64,000 nucleotides of DNA from Bolinopsis microptera. Its lineage: Eukaryota > Ctenophora > Tentaculata > Lobata > Bolinopsidae. The first letter of the stretch is position 1. Each line of letters opens with the position of its first letter. The stretch covers positions 1 through 64,000 of the forward strand of contig NC_087081.1 of the NCBI RefSeq assembly GCF_026151205.1, in the 5' to 3' direction. The position numbers were made by a program, and so were the translations under genes. Below the pieces are notes generated by a model. It saw only the letters and a list, made by a program, of their open reading frames with translations. It was not told the DNA's origin and did no database searches. This document shows, one piece after another, positions 24,483-33,204 of this stretch.

Positions 24483-26083
24483 GGTTGGTAACCATCCACG
24501 TGACCCTGACTAGCAGCAGCAGGAACAACAGGACCAGTTTCTCTTCCAGCAGTCGCATCCCTGTAGGATCTATCGTCTACCCTTGTGGACCTCCTCTTCC
24601 TTTTGTCGATACCACCGTTAATCCTGAGAAGAACAGTGTTACGAATAAATTGACCTAACTTTGCTAGTCCCCTCCAGTTGAGGTGAAGGAAGTCCGGTTT
24701 TTGGTATTTGTTGAGGTCGCGAGAGAGAGAGCGGTCAAGGAGACCATCCCTATCACAGAACTCATCAAATCCATCCACATAACTGACACCAAAATTGGAC
24801 GGGAGCAGCCTACATCGAATCAAACTGTTAAAGTATATAAGCTTTCTATTTAAATCAGCACGTTTAGAAGGAATTGTTGGACAAACATATACATGCACAC
24901 CCGGATTAATAGATTGAATCTGGGCAATTTTTGAAACTAGATGGTTGTAGATTATATCAATATCGTTTTGGCTTTTTACATCTGTTTGTTTCAGGTCATT
25001 AACCCCACACAATATAACACAGTTTCTATAGCCACAGGACACATAAGGATCAATGCTATCGACAGTTGGGGCAAAGAATCGTTTTCCAGGAAGCCATTTG
25101 CCGAATGACTTGGCAGGATCAGAACCGAATTTCAGTCCGCCGGTGTTCGAGTCCCCAATGATACATGTAGCGTTTCTATTCAGGGAACTGACTGATCTCA
25201 ATGTTATACTGTAGCGCAGCCCAGTTATCTCGCCTGCATCGATACGATGGTGGAACAGTGCTTGGCTACGACGAGTCATTACATATAATGATCCTGGGCC
25301 ACATAGTTGCTTGTGCTCATCAATACCTGTACTAGCATCAGAGAAAGAAACATGACATGCAGTACCAAGAGAGACTGTAAAGATACTTGATTCCGGGTGG
25401 ATAGAAGGCTCGTTATCAGAGTGTCTAGGCAAGGTGCTGCTTGTGCCGTCAAACCGATTCACCAAACAGCTGTTAACCTGAGGTTGGTCACCTGAACAAA
25501 ACTCACTGTTGATTCTGTCGATGAGTTTTCTCAAGGGTGGTGGTATTGCCTTTGGTGTCTTGGACGACTTAGATCCAGGATAATCGTACCGTTCCCCATA
25601 TGATAGGCAGGAGCGTTCGTTTTCAATTTTGAAGTCTGTGCTGCTCAAATCAAATAGGTCAACTAGTTCTTCCGCAGTCTTCTGATCTATAAAATCGTTT
25701 TTGAACAGTTCCACAGGTTTCTGCTCATGATGAGGTGGCTGCAAAAGGACAGGTGGTGCTGGAGGACGAGGATGCTGTGCAGGAGGTAGGTTGGGAGGAA
25801 TGCAAGGACCAGGGTTATGCAATGGCTGTATAGAACTTATAGACTGTTTTAGTTCAGCAATGCCTGCAGCTACAGTGGGCTCATTTGCAGAAAGTGCGGT
25901 GAGTTGTTCTGAGATGCTCTTCAGAAACTGCTCAGATGAGTCTGTGGATGGGGATGATTCAGGGGAAGGTCTAGATGCTAAAAGTTTAAGGTCCCTCTGT
26001 AGTTCAGCAATGTTGGTATTTATTGATTCTAATGATTTGTCATGGAGCTTTATTTCATTATTTAGGTCATTAAGGGAGTTCTC
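24479..26083 (-). CDS. LINE ORF1: coiled coil, ALKBH2/3-like dioxygenase, SGNH hydrolase (5'-truncated)
   Basis: The frame is open from 26083, upstream of the first possible TTG-type start at 25822, and no ATG is seen in the upper part, so the N-terminus is lost. From the N-terminal side: a coiled-coil stretch (NIAELQRDLKLLAS); a Pro-rich linker; an AlkB-like domain with YGERYDYPGS, VNRFDG, the iron ligands HSD (in LPRHSDNEPS) and His in ALFHHRID, and the 2-oxoglutarate pair RYSITLR (R-x5-R), which is the ALKBH2/3 pattern; then an SGNH hydrolase with GDSNTGG (block I), CGVNDL (block III) and DFLHLN (block V Asp-His). All catalytic residues of both enzymes appear present. Known: esterase-bearing ORF1 in CR1/L2 LINEs; AlkB proteins reverse N-alkyl damage or demethylate RNA. 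Inferred: a role on the element's own RNA or cDNA. It ends HVDGYQP at the ATGA junction. Confidence 0.9.
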   Translation of the reverse strand, partial: ENSLNDLNNEIKLHDKSLESINTNIAELQRDLKLLASRPSPESSPSTDSSEQFLKSISEQLTALSANEPTVAAGIAELKQSISSIQPLHNPGPCIPPNLPPAQHPRPPAPPVLLQPPHHEQKPVELFKNDFIDQKTAEELVDLFDLSSTDFKIENERSCLSYGERYDYPGSKSSKTPKAIPPPLRKLIDRINSEFCSGDQPQVNSCLVNRFDGTSSTLPRHSDNEPSIHPESSIFTVSLGTACHVSFSDASTGIDEHKQLCGPGSLYVMTRRSQALFHHRIDAGEITGLRYSITLRSVSSLNRNATCIIGDSNTGGLKFGSDPAKSFGKWLPGKRFFAPTVDSIDPYVSCGYRNCVILCGVNDLKQTDVKSQNDIDIIYNHLVSKIAQIQSINPGVHVYVCPTIPSKRADLNRKLIYFNSLIRCRLLPSNFGVSYVDGFDEFCDRDGLLDRSLSRDLNKYQKPDFLHLNWRGLAKLGQFIRNTVLLRINGGIDKRKRRSTRVDDRSYRDATAGRETGPVVPAAASQGHVDGYQP

Positions 26084-26086
26084 TTA

Positions 26087-26239
26087 CGCTCAAAGGAGGG
26101 GAACAGCTCAGTTTACATCTGCCCTGATAGGACTGCCACGGAACGAAAAGCTTATAAAAAGCTTGTAGAAGAACTGAGACTAAAACGAACTACAGAGCCT
26201 GACAGTACAAATTTCATAGTATTAGGAACAATAAGATAG
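26087..26239 (+). pseudogene. LINE ORF1 remnant, C-terminal piece (continuation of 18950-19575)
   Basis: The plus frame reads RSKEGNSSVYICPDRTATER and continues with KAYKKLVEELRLKR and FIVLGTIR to a TAG at 26237-26239. PDRT-x-ER followed by a basic helix is the characteristic end of Jockey/CR1-type ORF1 proteins. It lines up as the missing end of the fragment at 18950-19575, so both are halves of one element separated by the minus-strand LINE. Confidence 0.75.
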
Positions 26240-26407
26240 TCAGCTTGTAGAGAGTATAACTAGAGGCGAGACTGGCTAAAATTATTATTCCTACTTATCT
26301 AAATTAAAACATTATTGTTGATTTTGATCTTGAAGGGACCATAATTTTTGAGGCCATTACTTGCCGATGATGTCAATGTTTATTTCAGGATTACCACTTT
26401 TGGAACT

Positions 26408-26445
26408 CAATAAATGTATCCTTGTATCCTTGTATCCTTGTATCC
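26408..26445 (+). repeat. LINE-type 3' tail of TTGTATCC units
   Basis: AATAAATGTATCC is followed by three further TTGTATCC octamers. An AATAAA signal followed by a short octamer microsatellite is a common 3' end of CR1-like LINEs, so an element probably ends here. Which element it belongs to is not certain, because an RT remnant follows directly. Confidence 0.55.
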
Positions 26446-26447
26446 TA

Positions 26448-26770
26448 TCAGGTCCAGTTACTACAAAATGCCGTAGCCAAAGCTGTTGATAGGCAATATA
26501 AACATTACCATCTTGAGGATGAACTGATTAATCTTTACTGGTTGGATAATGGATATAGAGAAGAGGATTGAATTCAAAATCTTACTGCAAAATCTCACAA
26601 ATCCATACTAGTATTGGCTCAAACTTATCTGCAAGATATGTTCGGATTTATGTTTGGTGTGGGTAGCCTCTCTGTAGTAGCTTCTAAGATGTACAATCAA
26701 TTTGCTAATTCTTTGAAATCGTTAAAGCTCTTCTAAAAACTTTGTCGAAAAACTATTCAAGTCATATTTG
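26448..26770 (+). pseudogene. LINE ORF2 C-terminal remnant
   Basis: The reading QVQLLQNAVAKAV, then HLEDELINLYWLDNGYREED, a stop, and KSHKSILVLAQTYLQDM matches the C-terminal LINE motif (LQ-x-x-QN...H-x-x-x-x-L-x-x-L-x-WL...YL). It is interrupted by stops. Probably the distal end of the older plus-strand LINE or a relative. Confidence 0.65.
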
Positions 26771-27465
26771 GTGAAAGACCTTCAATTTAAAAAATATAAC
26801 CTCATTGAATATTTTGAAATGGCCACAACCCATTTATATATTTTAGTTTCTCTTATTCCGTCACATCTTACTACATTTCTAACAGAGTAATCGTAAAGTA
26901 TCAATTAAACCAATTCAGTATCAACAAACTACGATAAACTATGTAGAAGATAAGAGGTATGTCACTTACTGGGCCGCGCTCAGCCTGTCATTCCGCCAAA
27001 TCTATATTCACATCTAATATATGTTAATGAACATAATAGCCTGGGGTCCTCAGGTAATATGTCACAAATAGAGCCGACTCTAGAGGAAAAAGCATATGAT
27101 AAAAACGATAGGAAATAATATGAATGGGTACTCCACATCAAAAAGAATACATTTAAACATAGTTAGTAATCAAATTACACATCAAAAAGATAACCAAATA
27201 GGGTGAAGAGGAGTTTCGAAATGCGACAATAATACTGAGAAACAACCTAGGTGTTCTTGTAACAATATGACAGTATTTGCTTTAGCGCTCGATTTTCATA
27301 TCACGGTGTAAATTTTCGAAAATATGCGCGGCGCACCTACAATTTTGGTTTTATTAAAAATACATTTTTTGGTCAACATTATATTTAATATATTTACATT
27401 AGTTGTTATTACAAGATATATTACTAAAAATTTCCAAAATATAGCATATAAGTATCAAAAATAAA
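26771..27465. other. Intergenic, nothing clear
   Basis: AT-rich DNA with no supported gene and no strong repeat structure visible to me. Confidence 0.4.
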
Positions 27466-27817
27466 TTGCGCGCAAAAAAGTCAAAATTTTTACCACTTTT
27501 TTGGATTTTTACCCCCAAAAAAATAGAGGGATTTTTCAAATTTTTATATCATCTTGTGCGGCTGTGTTTTAGCTATCTCCATGCAAGTTTTGCCGATATG
27601 CCAATAAAATTAACTTGTTCAAAATATCAAAAAACATGGTTTTTTGGCCTATTTTTGGCCAAAAAATCGGTTTTTTGCAATTTTACCCCCAAAAAGTCAG
27701 TCCAATCATCTTGAAACCACTTTTAATCGATTCTACGGTCAAAAATACGTTTAGTAATGTGTATCTGGGGTCCCTAGCGTATCGATCAGACAATGCCCGT
27801 AAGAGCCTCTACTAAGA
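27466..27817 (-). mobile_element. Truncated inverted relative of the 13149-14013 element
   Basis: Ends at 27794-27817 with TGCCCGTAAGAGCCTCTACT, the right-hand terminal motif of the element at 13149. The interior (AAAAAACCATG/CATGGTTTTTTGG, CAATCATCTTGAAACCACTT) is a close inverted match to 13150-13480. The other terminus is missing or diverged. Confidence 0.7.
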
Positions 27818-28049
27818 TAACTAACGCGCATTTAGGAGACGCGCAAAAGTTGAAATTGTTATTACGGTTTGGGCGAGCGATTTAGAAAGAGCCATAAGCT
27901 GCATCTCTGAAAATCCCGGTCTAATGCTATCGTGGAAGTCGTTTAGTCTAAAAAGGATCTGCAGGTAATATAACAAGGTCGCACCACAACCGGAACCGTC
28001 TCATCCTGCAGTAGTAGAATACTGGATTGAGAGCTGCGTTTACCACAAC

Positions 28050-28645
28050 TAGGCAGTGCGCCATCGACAATAAGACGCGCGCGCTGACCATTGAATGGTT
28101 TTTTAGCTCTTATTTCGGCCAGCACATTATTTTGGAAACAATCGAAAAGTTATAATACTTCCCATATAACAATTTTGTTGAAATTTGGTCAGCTTACGTA
28201 AACACTTATGTTCTACTGAACCTAATTTAGTTTGAGCAATTTCGATGCTCAGAATTTGAGTTATCAACGAATTTATACCTATTTTGTCATTTTTAGACCT
28301 CTTAGTCAAGGCCAATCTCTCCCAACTAAATTAGGTTCGGTAGTTAAGTATGATTGGAAGGTTCTGACAAATTTTCAGCATAATTCATGTTCAGGAACCG
28401 AAGATATGACAGAATAATACGACAAAAATCAACGAATTTCGTCAAATTACGCGACTTTTACACCTAATTTTGCTCCAAAAGCCGCGCACCATCAAATATG
28501 GCACCTAGGCGAAACTCACTGATCATTCCAAAAAGGTATGATAAATTTGATACTGTGAAAATTCTCACAGTCTCTAGAAAACGATGGTACAAAAATTTTG
28601 AAAATCCGAGCAAGTTTATTTTTATCGTGCACCGCCTACCACAAC
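28050..28645. repeat. Interspersed repeat, copy 1 (inverse copy at 62350-63590)
   Basis: This block, from the sequence around CAGTGCGCCATCGACAATAA through GCCGCGCACCATCAAATATG to ATAAACTTGCTCGG (inverted), is found again nearly identical on the other strand at 62350-62880 and 63520-63570. Near-identity over about 500 bp indicates a mobile or recently duplicated repeat. No protein-coding capacity; open frames here are incidental. Confidence 0.8.
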
Positions 28646-29021
28646 ACTCTCCATCTTGGCAATGTGCCAGGAGTACCAGAACATGAAGCGAGTACCAAAG
28701 TAAACCCCTGGGTACTTCACCTCGAATAACCTGCTGGTCATGTTGTGCATCATGTTCACAAAACGGGGGAGGTTACACACCAGAAACAGAGTGCTGAACA
28801 GTGAACATCACTATTGTTATACTGGCTCGGTCTTTCCACTTCTTAATCACCTTGGCTCTCGGACTTCTATCACCCTTGACACTCTGACTTAAAGACTTTT
28901 TAGCAGAGAAATGCAACTTGAGAACTGATACCATGAGGGTTACGAAGGTTAAAATGGTAGGGACTCCCACCATGACCTACAGGTTCACAGCGTGCTCGAA
29001 CTTCATCTCAAAATTGTAGTA
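28626..29021 (-). pseudogene. Rhodopsin-like GPCR fragment, TM5-TM7, inactivated
   Basis: In the minus direction the reading gives YYNFEMKFEHAVNL, a TAG stop (28977-28979), then a TM5-like segment VGVPTILTFVTLMVSVLKL, a basic third loop ending KWKDRASITIVMF, a frameshift near 28783, and TM6 STLFLVCNLPRFVNMM. Then comes a loop and TM7-like GTRFMFWYSWHIAKMESVVV. The TM6 C-x-L-P-x-F-V pattern is typical of class A GPCRs. TM1-4 are absent and the 3' side runs straight into the interspersed repeat. It is a broken receptor copy, perhaps from an expanded chemosensory or peptide-receptor family; ligand unknown. Confidence 0.7.
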
Positions 29022-29081
29022 CTTATACTATACTAGTAACAGTAGGCCCCATCCCAGGATAAAAGGAGTAGTGGTGATCAA

Positions 29082-29480
29082 TTGTTTAGTACAGAATACA
29101 TTATTAGTGCACTAGAAATTACTCTTGATTACAACATTGCTTCGTTTAACGGAATAACATACCGTCAGGAGCGTAGAGCAGCGATGGGTCCTAAGAACTC
29201 ATGTAAGTATGCAGATTGTGCTATGGATAATATTGATATTTTAGTTAATGAAGGAGATTTAGAATATGGCCCGCCTCATAGACCATCATTCTGGGGTAGA
29301 TTACGTGATGAAATTTATATGGCTTGACCTGGTACTGTTGAGGAACTATTAGTATTACAATTCATGGAATGGCTTAATAGTATCCACCCAAACATTTTGT
29401 TCACTAACGACTACTCTAAGTCTAGGGACGGCGTTGAGTTTCTAGACACCTATGACTCTATTATGCTGTTGGTGATGTTG
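29082..29480 (+). pseudogene. Penelope-like element reverse transcriptase remnant
   Basis: The frame reads ALEITLDYNIASFNGITYRQ, AAMGPKNSCKYADCAM, PSFWGRLRDEIYMA, a TGA where Trp is usual, then GTVEELLVLQFMEWLN and GVEFLDTYDS. The order of an AMGP-S-C-x-YAD block, a W-x-R-x-RD-[DE]-I motif and an FLD block is typical of RTs from Penelope-like and related elements. The N-terminal RT part and the GIY-YIG endonuclease are missing. Degraded by at least one stop. Confidence 0.65.
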
Positions 29481-29504
29481 TCCACACCAAGAGTATTTGA
29501 AACC

Positions 29505-29607
29505 CAATTCTCGCGAAACCCAATTCTCGCGAAACCTAATTCTCGCGAAACCTAATTCTCGCGAAACCTAATTCTCGCGAAACCTAATTCTCGGGAAACC
29601 TAATTCT
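29505..29607. repeat. 17-bp minisatellite
   Basis: About six tandem copies of CCTAATTCTCGCGAAA directly after the Penelope-like remnant. The CG-containing TCGCGA core is conserved in all but the last copy (TCGGGA). Confidence 0.85.
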
Positions 29608-30344
29608 GATTCATATTGTACTGTTATATTGAATAAACCATGATATAAATAATTATACTACTTGGATGTGAATTTAATTTTCCGATCTGCATTGAACACT
29701 GCAACTAGTTAATACTAAGTTATATTATGACTATGTTATGAGATACTATTAATCAGAACACACGGATTTATTTTTCCTGGTATTACCAATTAGTGTCAAA
29801 TTCATGCCATACACCCAACGCGGTGCTATGAATATGATTATGTAACTTGCGGTTCATTGAACAAGTGGTTTTGAAACAATTTGCACTGCAATAGCCCCTA
29901 AGCTTATTTAACAACATTCCTCATGAATATGAGGTTAGCTTGCTCAATGGACATTTTTAAAACATTTTTCAGGGTAACTTCATGATTACTGTTACTGAAG
30001 TTCCATGTTCTGCAAAATATCGATTGATGTGCCCAAAATCTATGCCTCCCAATAACCATCAAACATTAGCCTCAATATTCAATAATCGTACAACTAAAAC
30101 TCTATAAGTATAAGTACAAGTACAACCTAGCGCCATCAATACGTCCTATTTAATTAGAACCTTTAAGACTGGCCTCCAGCTCGCTGCTCGACATTTTTAA
30201 GATTGAAGCAAATCGAGGATGTTCAAAGGGTGCAGGATGTTCCACTCGACAAAATACCGTTGGAAACTAGTTGGTGCGCCCTAAAATGACTTTTCCAGAT
30301 CCAGTCTTAACCTTAAATTGTACATAACTCATTAGCTGAAATAG

Positions 30345-30405
30345 CTCTTGTAGCGCGATGCGCTACTGTACAGAGCTGAGATGAATTGACATCGTCAATT
30401 AAAAA
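30345..30405 (+). repeat. SINE-like dispersed repeat, copy A
   Basis: CTTGTAGCGCGATGCGCTAC followed by GAGATGAATTGACATCGTCA. The same end motifs bracket longer copies at 31265-31378 (inverse) and 59756-59850. No poly-A or clear A/B box was seen, so the class is open. Confidence 0.5.
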
Positions 30406-31264
30406 TAGCTCTAATACGTCCTATTGGAACAGCTGTAAGCAGTAAGACTGGCCTCCAGCTCGCCAATTTTTGAGATTCAAGCAATTCGATTATGTTCAAA
30501 GGGTGCAGGATGTTTAGCTCGACAAAATACCGATGGAAATTATTTCGGTTTATATTTGATATTTCGACAAGAAAGCGGCGCTCTACTTGGATTTTACTAA
30601 TTCACTCGCCAGCGCGCGCTATCGCGTGTTTTTAATGCCGTGATTTCATTGGTCACCTCTATATCGCGCATTATTTGTGACAGCACAGTGTCAGTTGTTT
30701 TCACACAATTTGTCCACCGCGCGTGCAATAAACTCAATTTAAGCTCCGATTTCCTATAATCCATGGCGAGTGAATTAGTGAAACCGGCTCTACTTCGAAG
30801 AAATTTAGTCTTAGACGAGTAACATCCGTCACGGTCAATTATATGTATAACTCGCTTTCCTTCTTGCACTGGTGAACCTCCACAAGACGTGATGTGCCCT
30901 ATTCGTCCTTATTAACTTTAAGGCTCTAATATCTACAGACTACAGACCCTATTATACTACTACATTACCTAGCATTTACAAGACGGAATATTTTTGCAGT
31001 AGCTAAAGCATTTGGGCATAAGATTCAGTTAACTGTTAATGATGTATATTGCATTTTGATTTAGTTATCAGTAAATTTCATTAATTATCCTACGAAAATT
31101 GTAAATTGACTTGTTAAATTATCATAGATTGAATTTCCATCACAATTAAACTGTCATCTAATTCAAATAGTATATACTGGATATGATAACACTCAATAAC
31201 AGACGAGCCTGACTGTCAGACCGATCATCCACTCTGCCACTAATTGGGTCTGCTTTTTAATTGT

Positions 31265-31378
31265 CTAGGCAGTTTAATTGACGATGTCAATTCATCGCAG
31301 CTCGGCGCATCTCGCCGCTGTGAGAAGCCTCATTGAGTGCGCGGCGCGGCACAGTAACGCATCGCGCTACAAGTACAA
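31265..31378 (-). repeat. SINE-like dispersed repeat, copy B
   Basis: Inverse orientation of the 30345 and 59756 copies: AATTGACGATGTCAATTCAT at the left, ACGCATCGCGCTACAAG at the right, about 114 bp. The interior holds GCGCATCTCGCC and GCGCGGCGCGGC, much more GC-rich than the flanks. Confidence 0.55.
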
Positions 31379-32525
31379 CTAGGCAGTTAGATCACAGCTA
31401 GGGGGCCCTCTCGTCTGGCAGCAATCAGAATCAGGTTGGTTGGCAGCTGACGGTTTAGTTCATAACTGTATGTGGTACAATAAAAATAAGCCAAGTTTGC
31501 GTTTGTAAACAAAATCCACTTCGTACGAATAAGTTATCATTATTTACAGATCAATATATTAATCAATAAAAATAGTTTAATATTCCACTTTAATTAAATG
31601 TCCAGGATCCCTGATTACATTCACAGAGTGTGCTCTTTAAAAATAAAAAGTTATGAATTCCTTGAAAATTCTGAAGAAACGATCGTTCACTCGTTAACTT
31701 CTTTGTAATTAAAATTGTAATTACTGATGTAAACTTAGATGTAAACTAGCAATTATCACCTCAAGCAATTATCACCTCCTCAGCCTCCTGAACATGTGCT
31801 CACTATTAATGTAAACAAACAATTATCACCTCCCCGCCAGTATCCATATCTATTAATCACTCGAAAAGACATTCTACTGTAATAGAATAAATGTCAACGA
31901 ATTTAAATAAAATGTCAGCTAAATGAATAATGAAAAATGAGATGTTGTGACCAAATGTAACCGTTTTACAGTAAATTAGGTCTACGTTAAAAATATAACG
32001 AAATAGAAATTAAATCTTATGTCGTTACATGTTAACATCAAATTGGCCCAGGTGAATTAAACTTGTACATATATACTAATTGGTGGATACAACTCAAATA
32101 AAAATTTTTAAGGAATTCGATAAAAATGAGGCAACATTAAAATTAATTAATCATCGAACCTACCATCTGAATGTCAAAAGTATTTGAGATCATTCTTATT
32201 CATTCTTATCATTATATAAAAAACAGATGATTTTTATTGGAAATTTCGCCAATTTATCAATACTGGACTATGCAGTAAGTATGTAATGCTCTCCAATCTT
32301 TTTGAACTGAGAACTCTGTATTATGACCAAGATAATGTAACTTTAGGGAACATGACACGTTATACCCAAATAAGGGCATGGCTTTAGGGAATCTACGCAA
32401 GTTCGAAATTCAAAAGGTCTGTTTACAAAAGCTCAATGCTTAAATCTCATGAATATGAATTTAGAGGGAAATCCGTAAATATTAAAACTTCTACATAGCA
32501 CGTGATACCCAAATAAGGGCATGGC

Positions 32526-32860
32526 TTGTGTGAACATTATTTCGGTCCTCCTTCAGTTTCAAGGTTAGAAGTACAGAAAACGGGTTTTCAGAGCCAATTG
32601 TTGCATCGTGTCCGATCCAGTTTTAAACTGTCATACACGCTGAAAACTATGATTCCAGTTGGCAAGTCTGTCAGTTTTGAATGTCTTATTTTCGGAAATG
32701 AGAGCTCAATCACCAAATGGCATCACAATCATCACAATTTATTTCTTCGACATCAAAACTCTGAATAAATATCTTACAATCGTCCCCAACAGTGCGGGAC
32801 CCACATTTTACTATCGTTTCGTTTCTGATTAAAAGATGATACAAAACAGTTCCCTGCTAT
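32526..32860 (+). pseudogene. Ig-like domain relic
   Basis: The plus frame gives TMIPVGKSVSFECLIFGN and SSITKWHHN, an Ig B-strand Cys and C-strand Trp. After a frame change it gives KTLNKYLTIVPNSAGPTFYY, resembling strands E and F with the second Cys replaced by Tyr. Neither half has good splice sites, so I call it a decayed or partial Ig exon. It lies on the strand opposite to the Ig gene that starts 350 bp away. Confidence 0.4.
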
Positions 32861-33204
32861 AGAAAGCAGAAACCTATAATACAGACAGCTAATAATTTCA
32901 GGACATCTGATAATTAACCTGCTAATAACCGACACTAGGAGAATAAATGATGAAAATGTTTGTGAAGGAGCAGAACTGTAGACGGGACAGGCGAAACCCC
33001 TCGTCAGGATAGTATTTCCCCGACGTAGTGCAAGTTAGAGTTTCTTTGATCTGAACCTGAGGGTTTAGTCAATGTTTATTTCAGTTTCCTTCTAAGTTTA
33101 GAGAACATATAACTAGCTGACGTTTATTCTTTTTTGAACTCTCAAGAAAATAAACGCCGAAATTTTCAAAACTGTAAAATATTTCCTTGCGTTTAGAATC
33201 TTAC

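Larger units (their letters stand above)
19576..26083 (-). mobile_element. Nearly intact LINE with AlkB-SGNH ORF1, 5'-truncated
   Basis: A minus-strand non-LTR retrotransposon of about 6.5 kb. In the sense direction it has a 5'-truncated ORF1 (coiled coil, AlkB-like dioxygenase, SGNH hydrolase), an ATGA overlap, an intact ORF2 (PHD-like finger, endonuclease, RT) and about 1.55 kb after the ORF2 stop. The right border is placed at 26083-26091 because the ORF1 frame meets a stop there and the disrupted ORF1 of an older plus-strand LINE resumes at 26087. The left border near 19576 is where that older ORF1 breaks off. No clear target duplication was seen. SGNH-bearing ORF1 is known from CR1/L2-type LINEs, so that branch is the likely home. 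The intact frames suggest a young insertion. Confidence 0.8.
29608..32525. other. Intergenic, dispersed repeats only
   Basis: No gene was supported. A diverged direct duplication (AAGACTGGCCTCCAGCTCG ... GTTCAAAGGGTGCAGGATGT) occupies about 30165-30275 and 30440-30545. Copies of the TAGCGCGATGC repeat lie at about 30345-30405 and 31265-31378. At 30790-30830 a stretch matches the foldback at 63683-63840. CCCAAATAAGGGCATGGCTT occurs twice (about 32367 and 32509). Confidence 0.5.

Noticed and set aside
25791-26168. 125-codon plus-strand frame opposite LINE ORF1
   Set aside because: Antisense shadow of the coiled-coil part of the minus-strand ORF1, apart from the last 80 bases, which belong to the older LINE.
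26240-26450. A half-LINE (ORF1 directly followed by its 3' tail)
   Set aside because: An RT C-terminal remnant follows the octamer tail, so a deletion or another insertion explains the order better.
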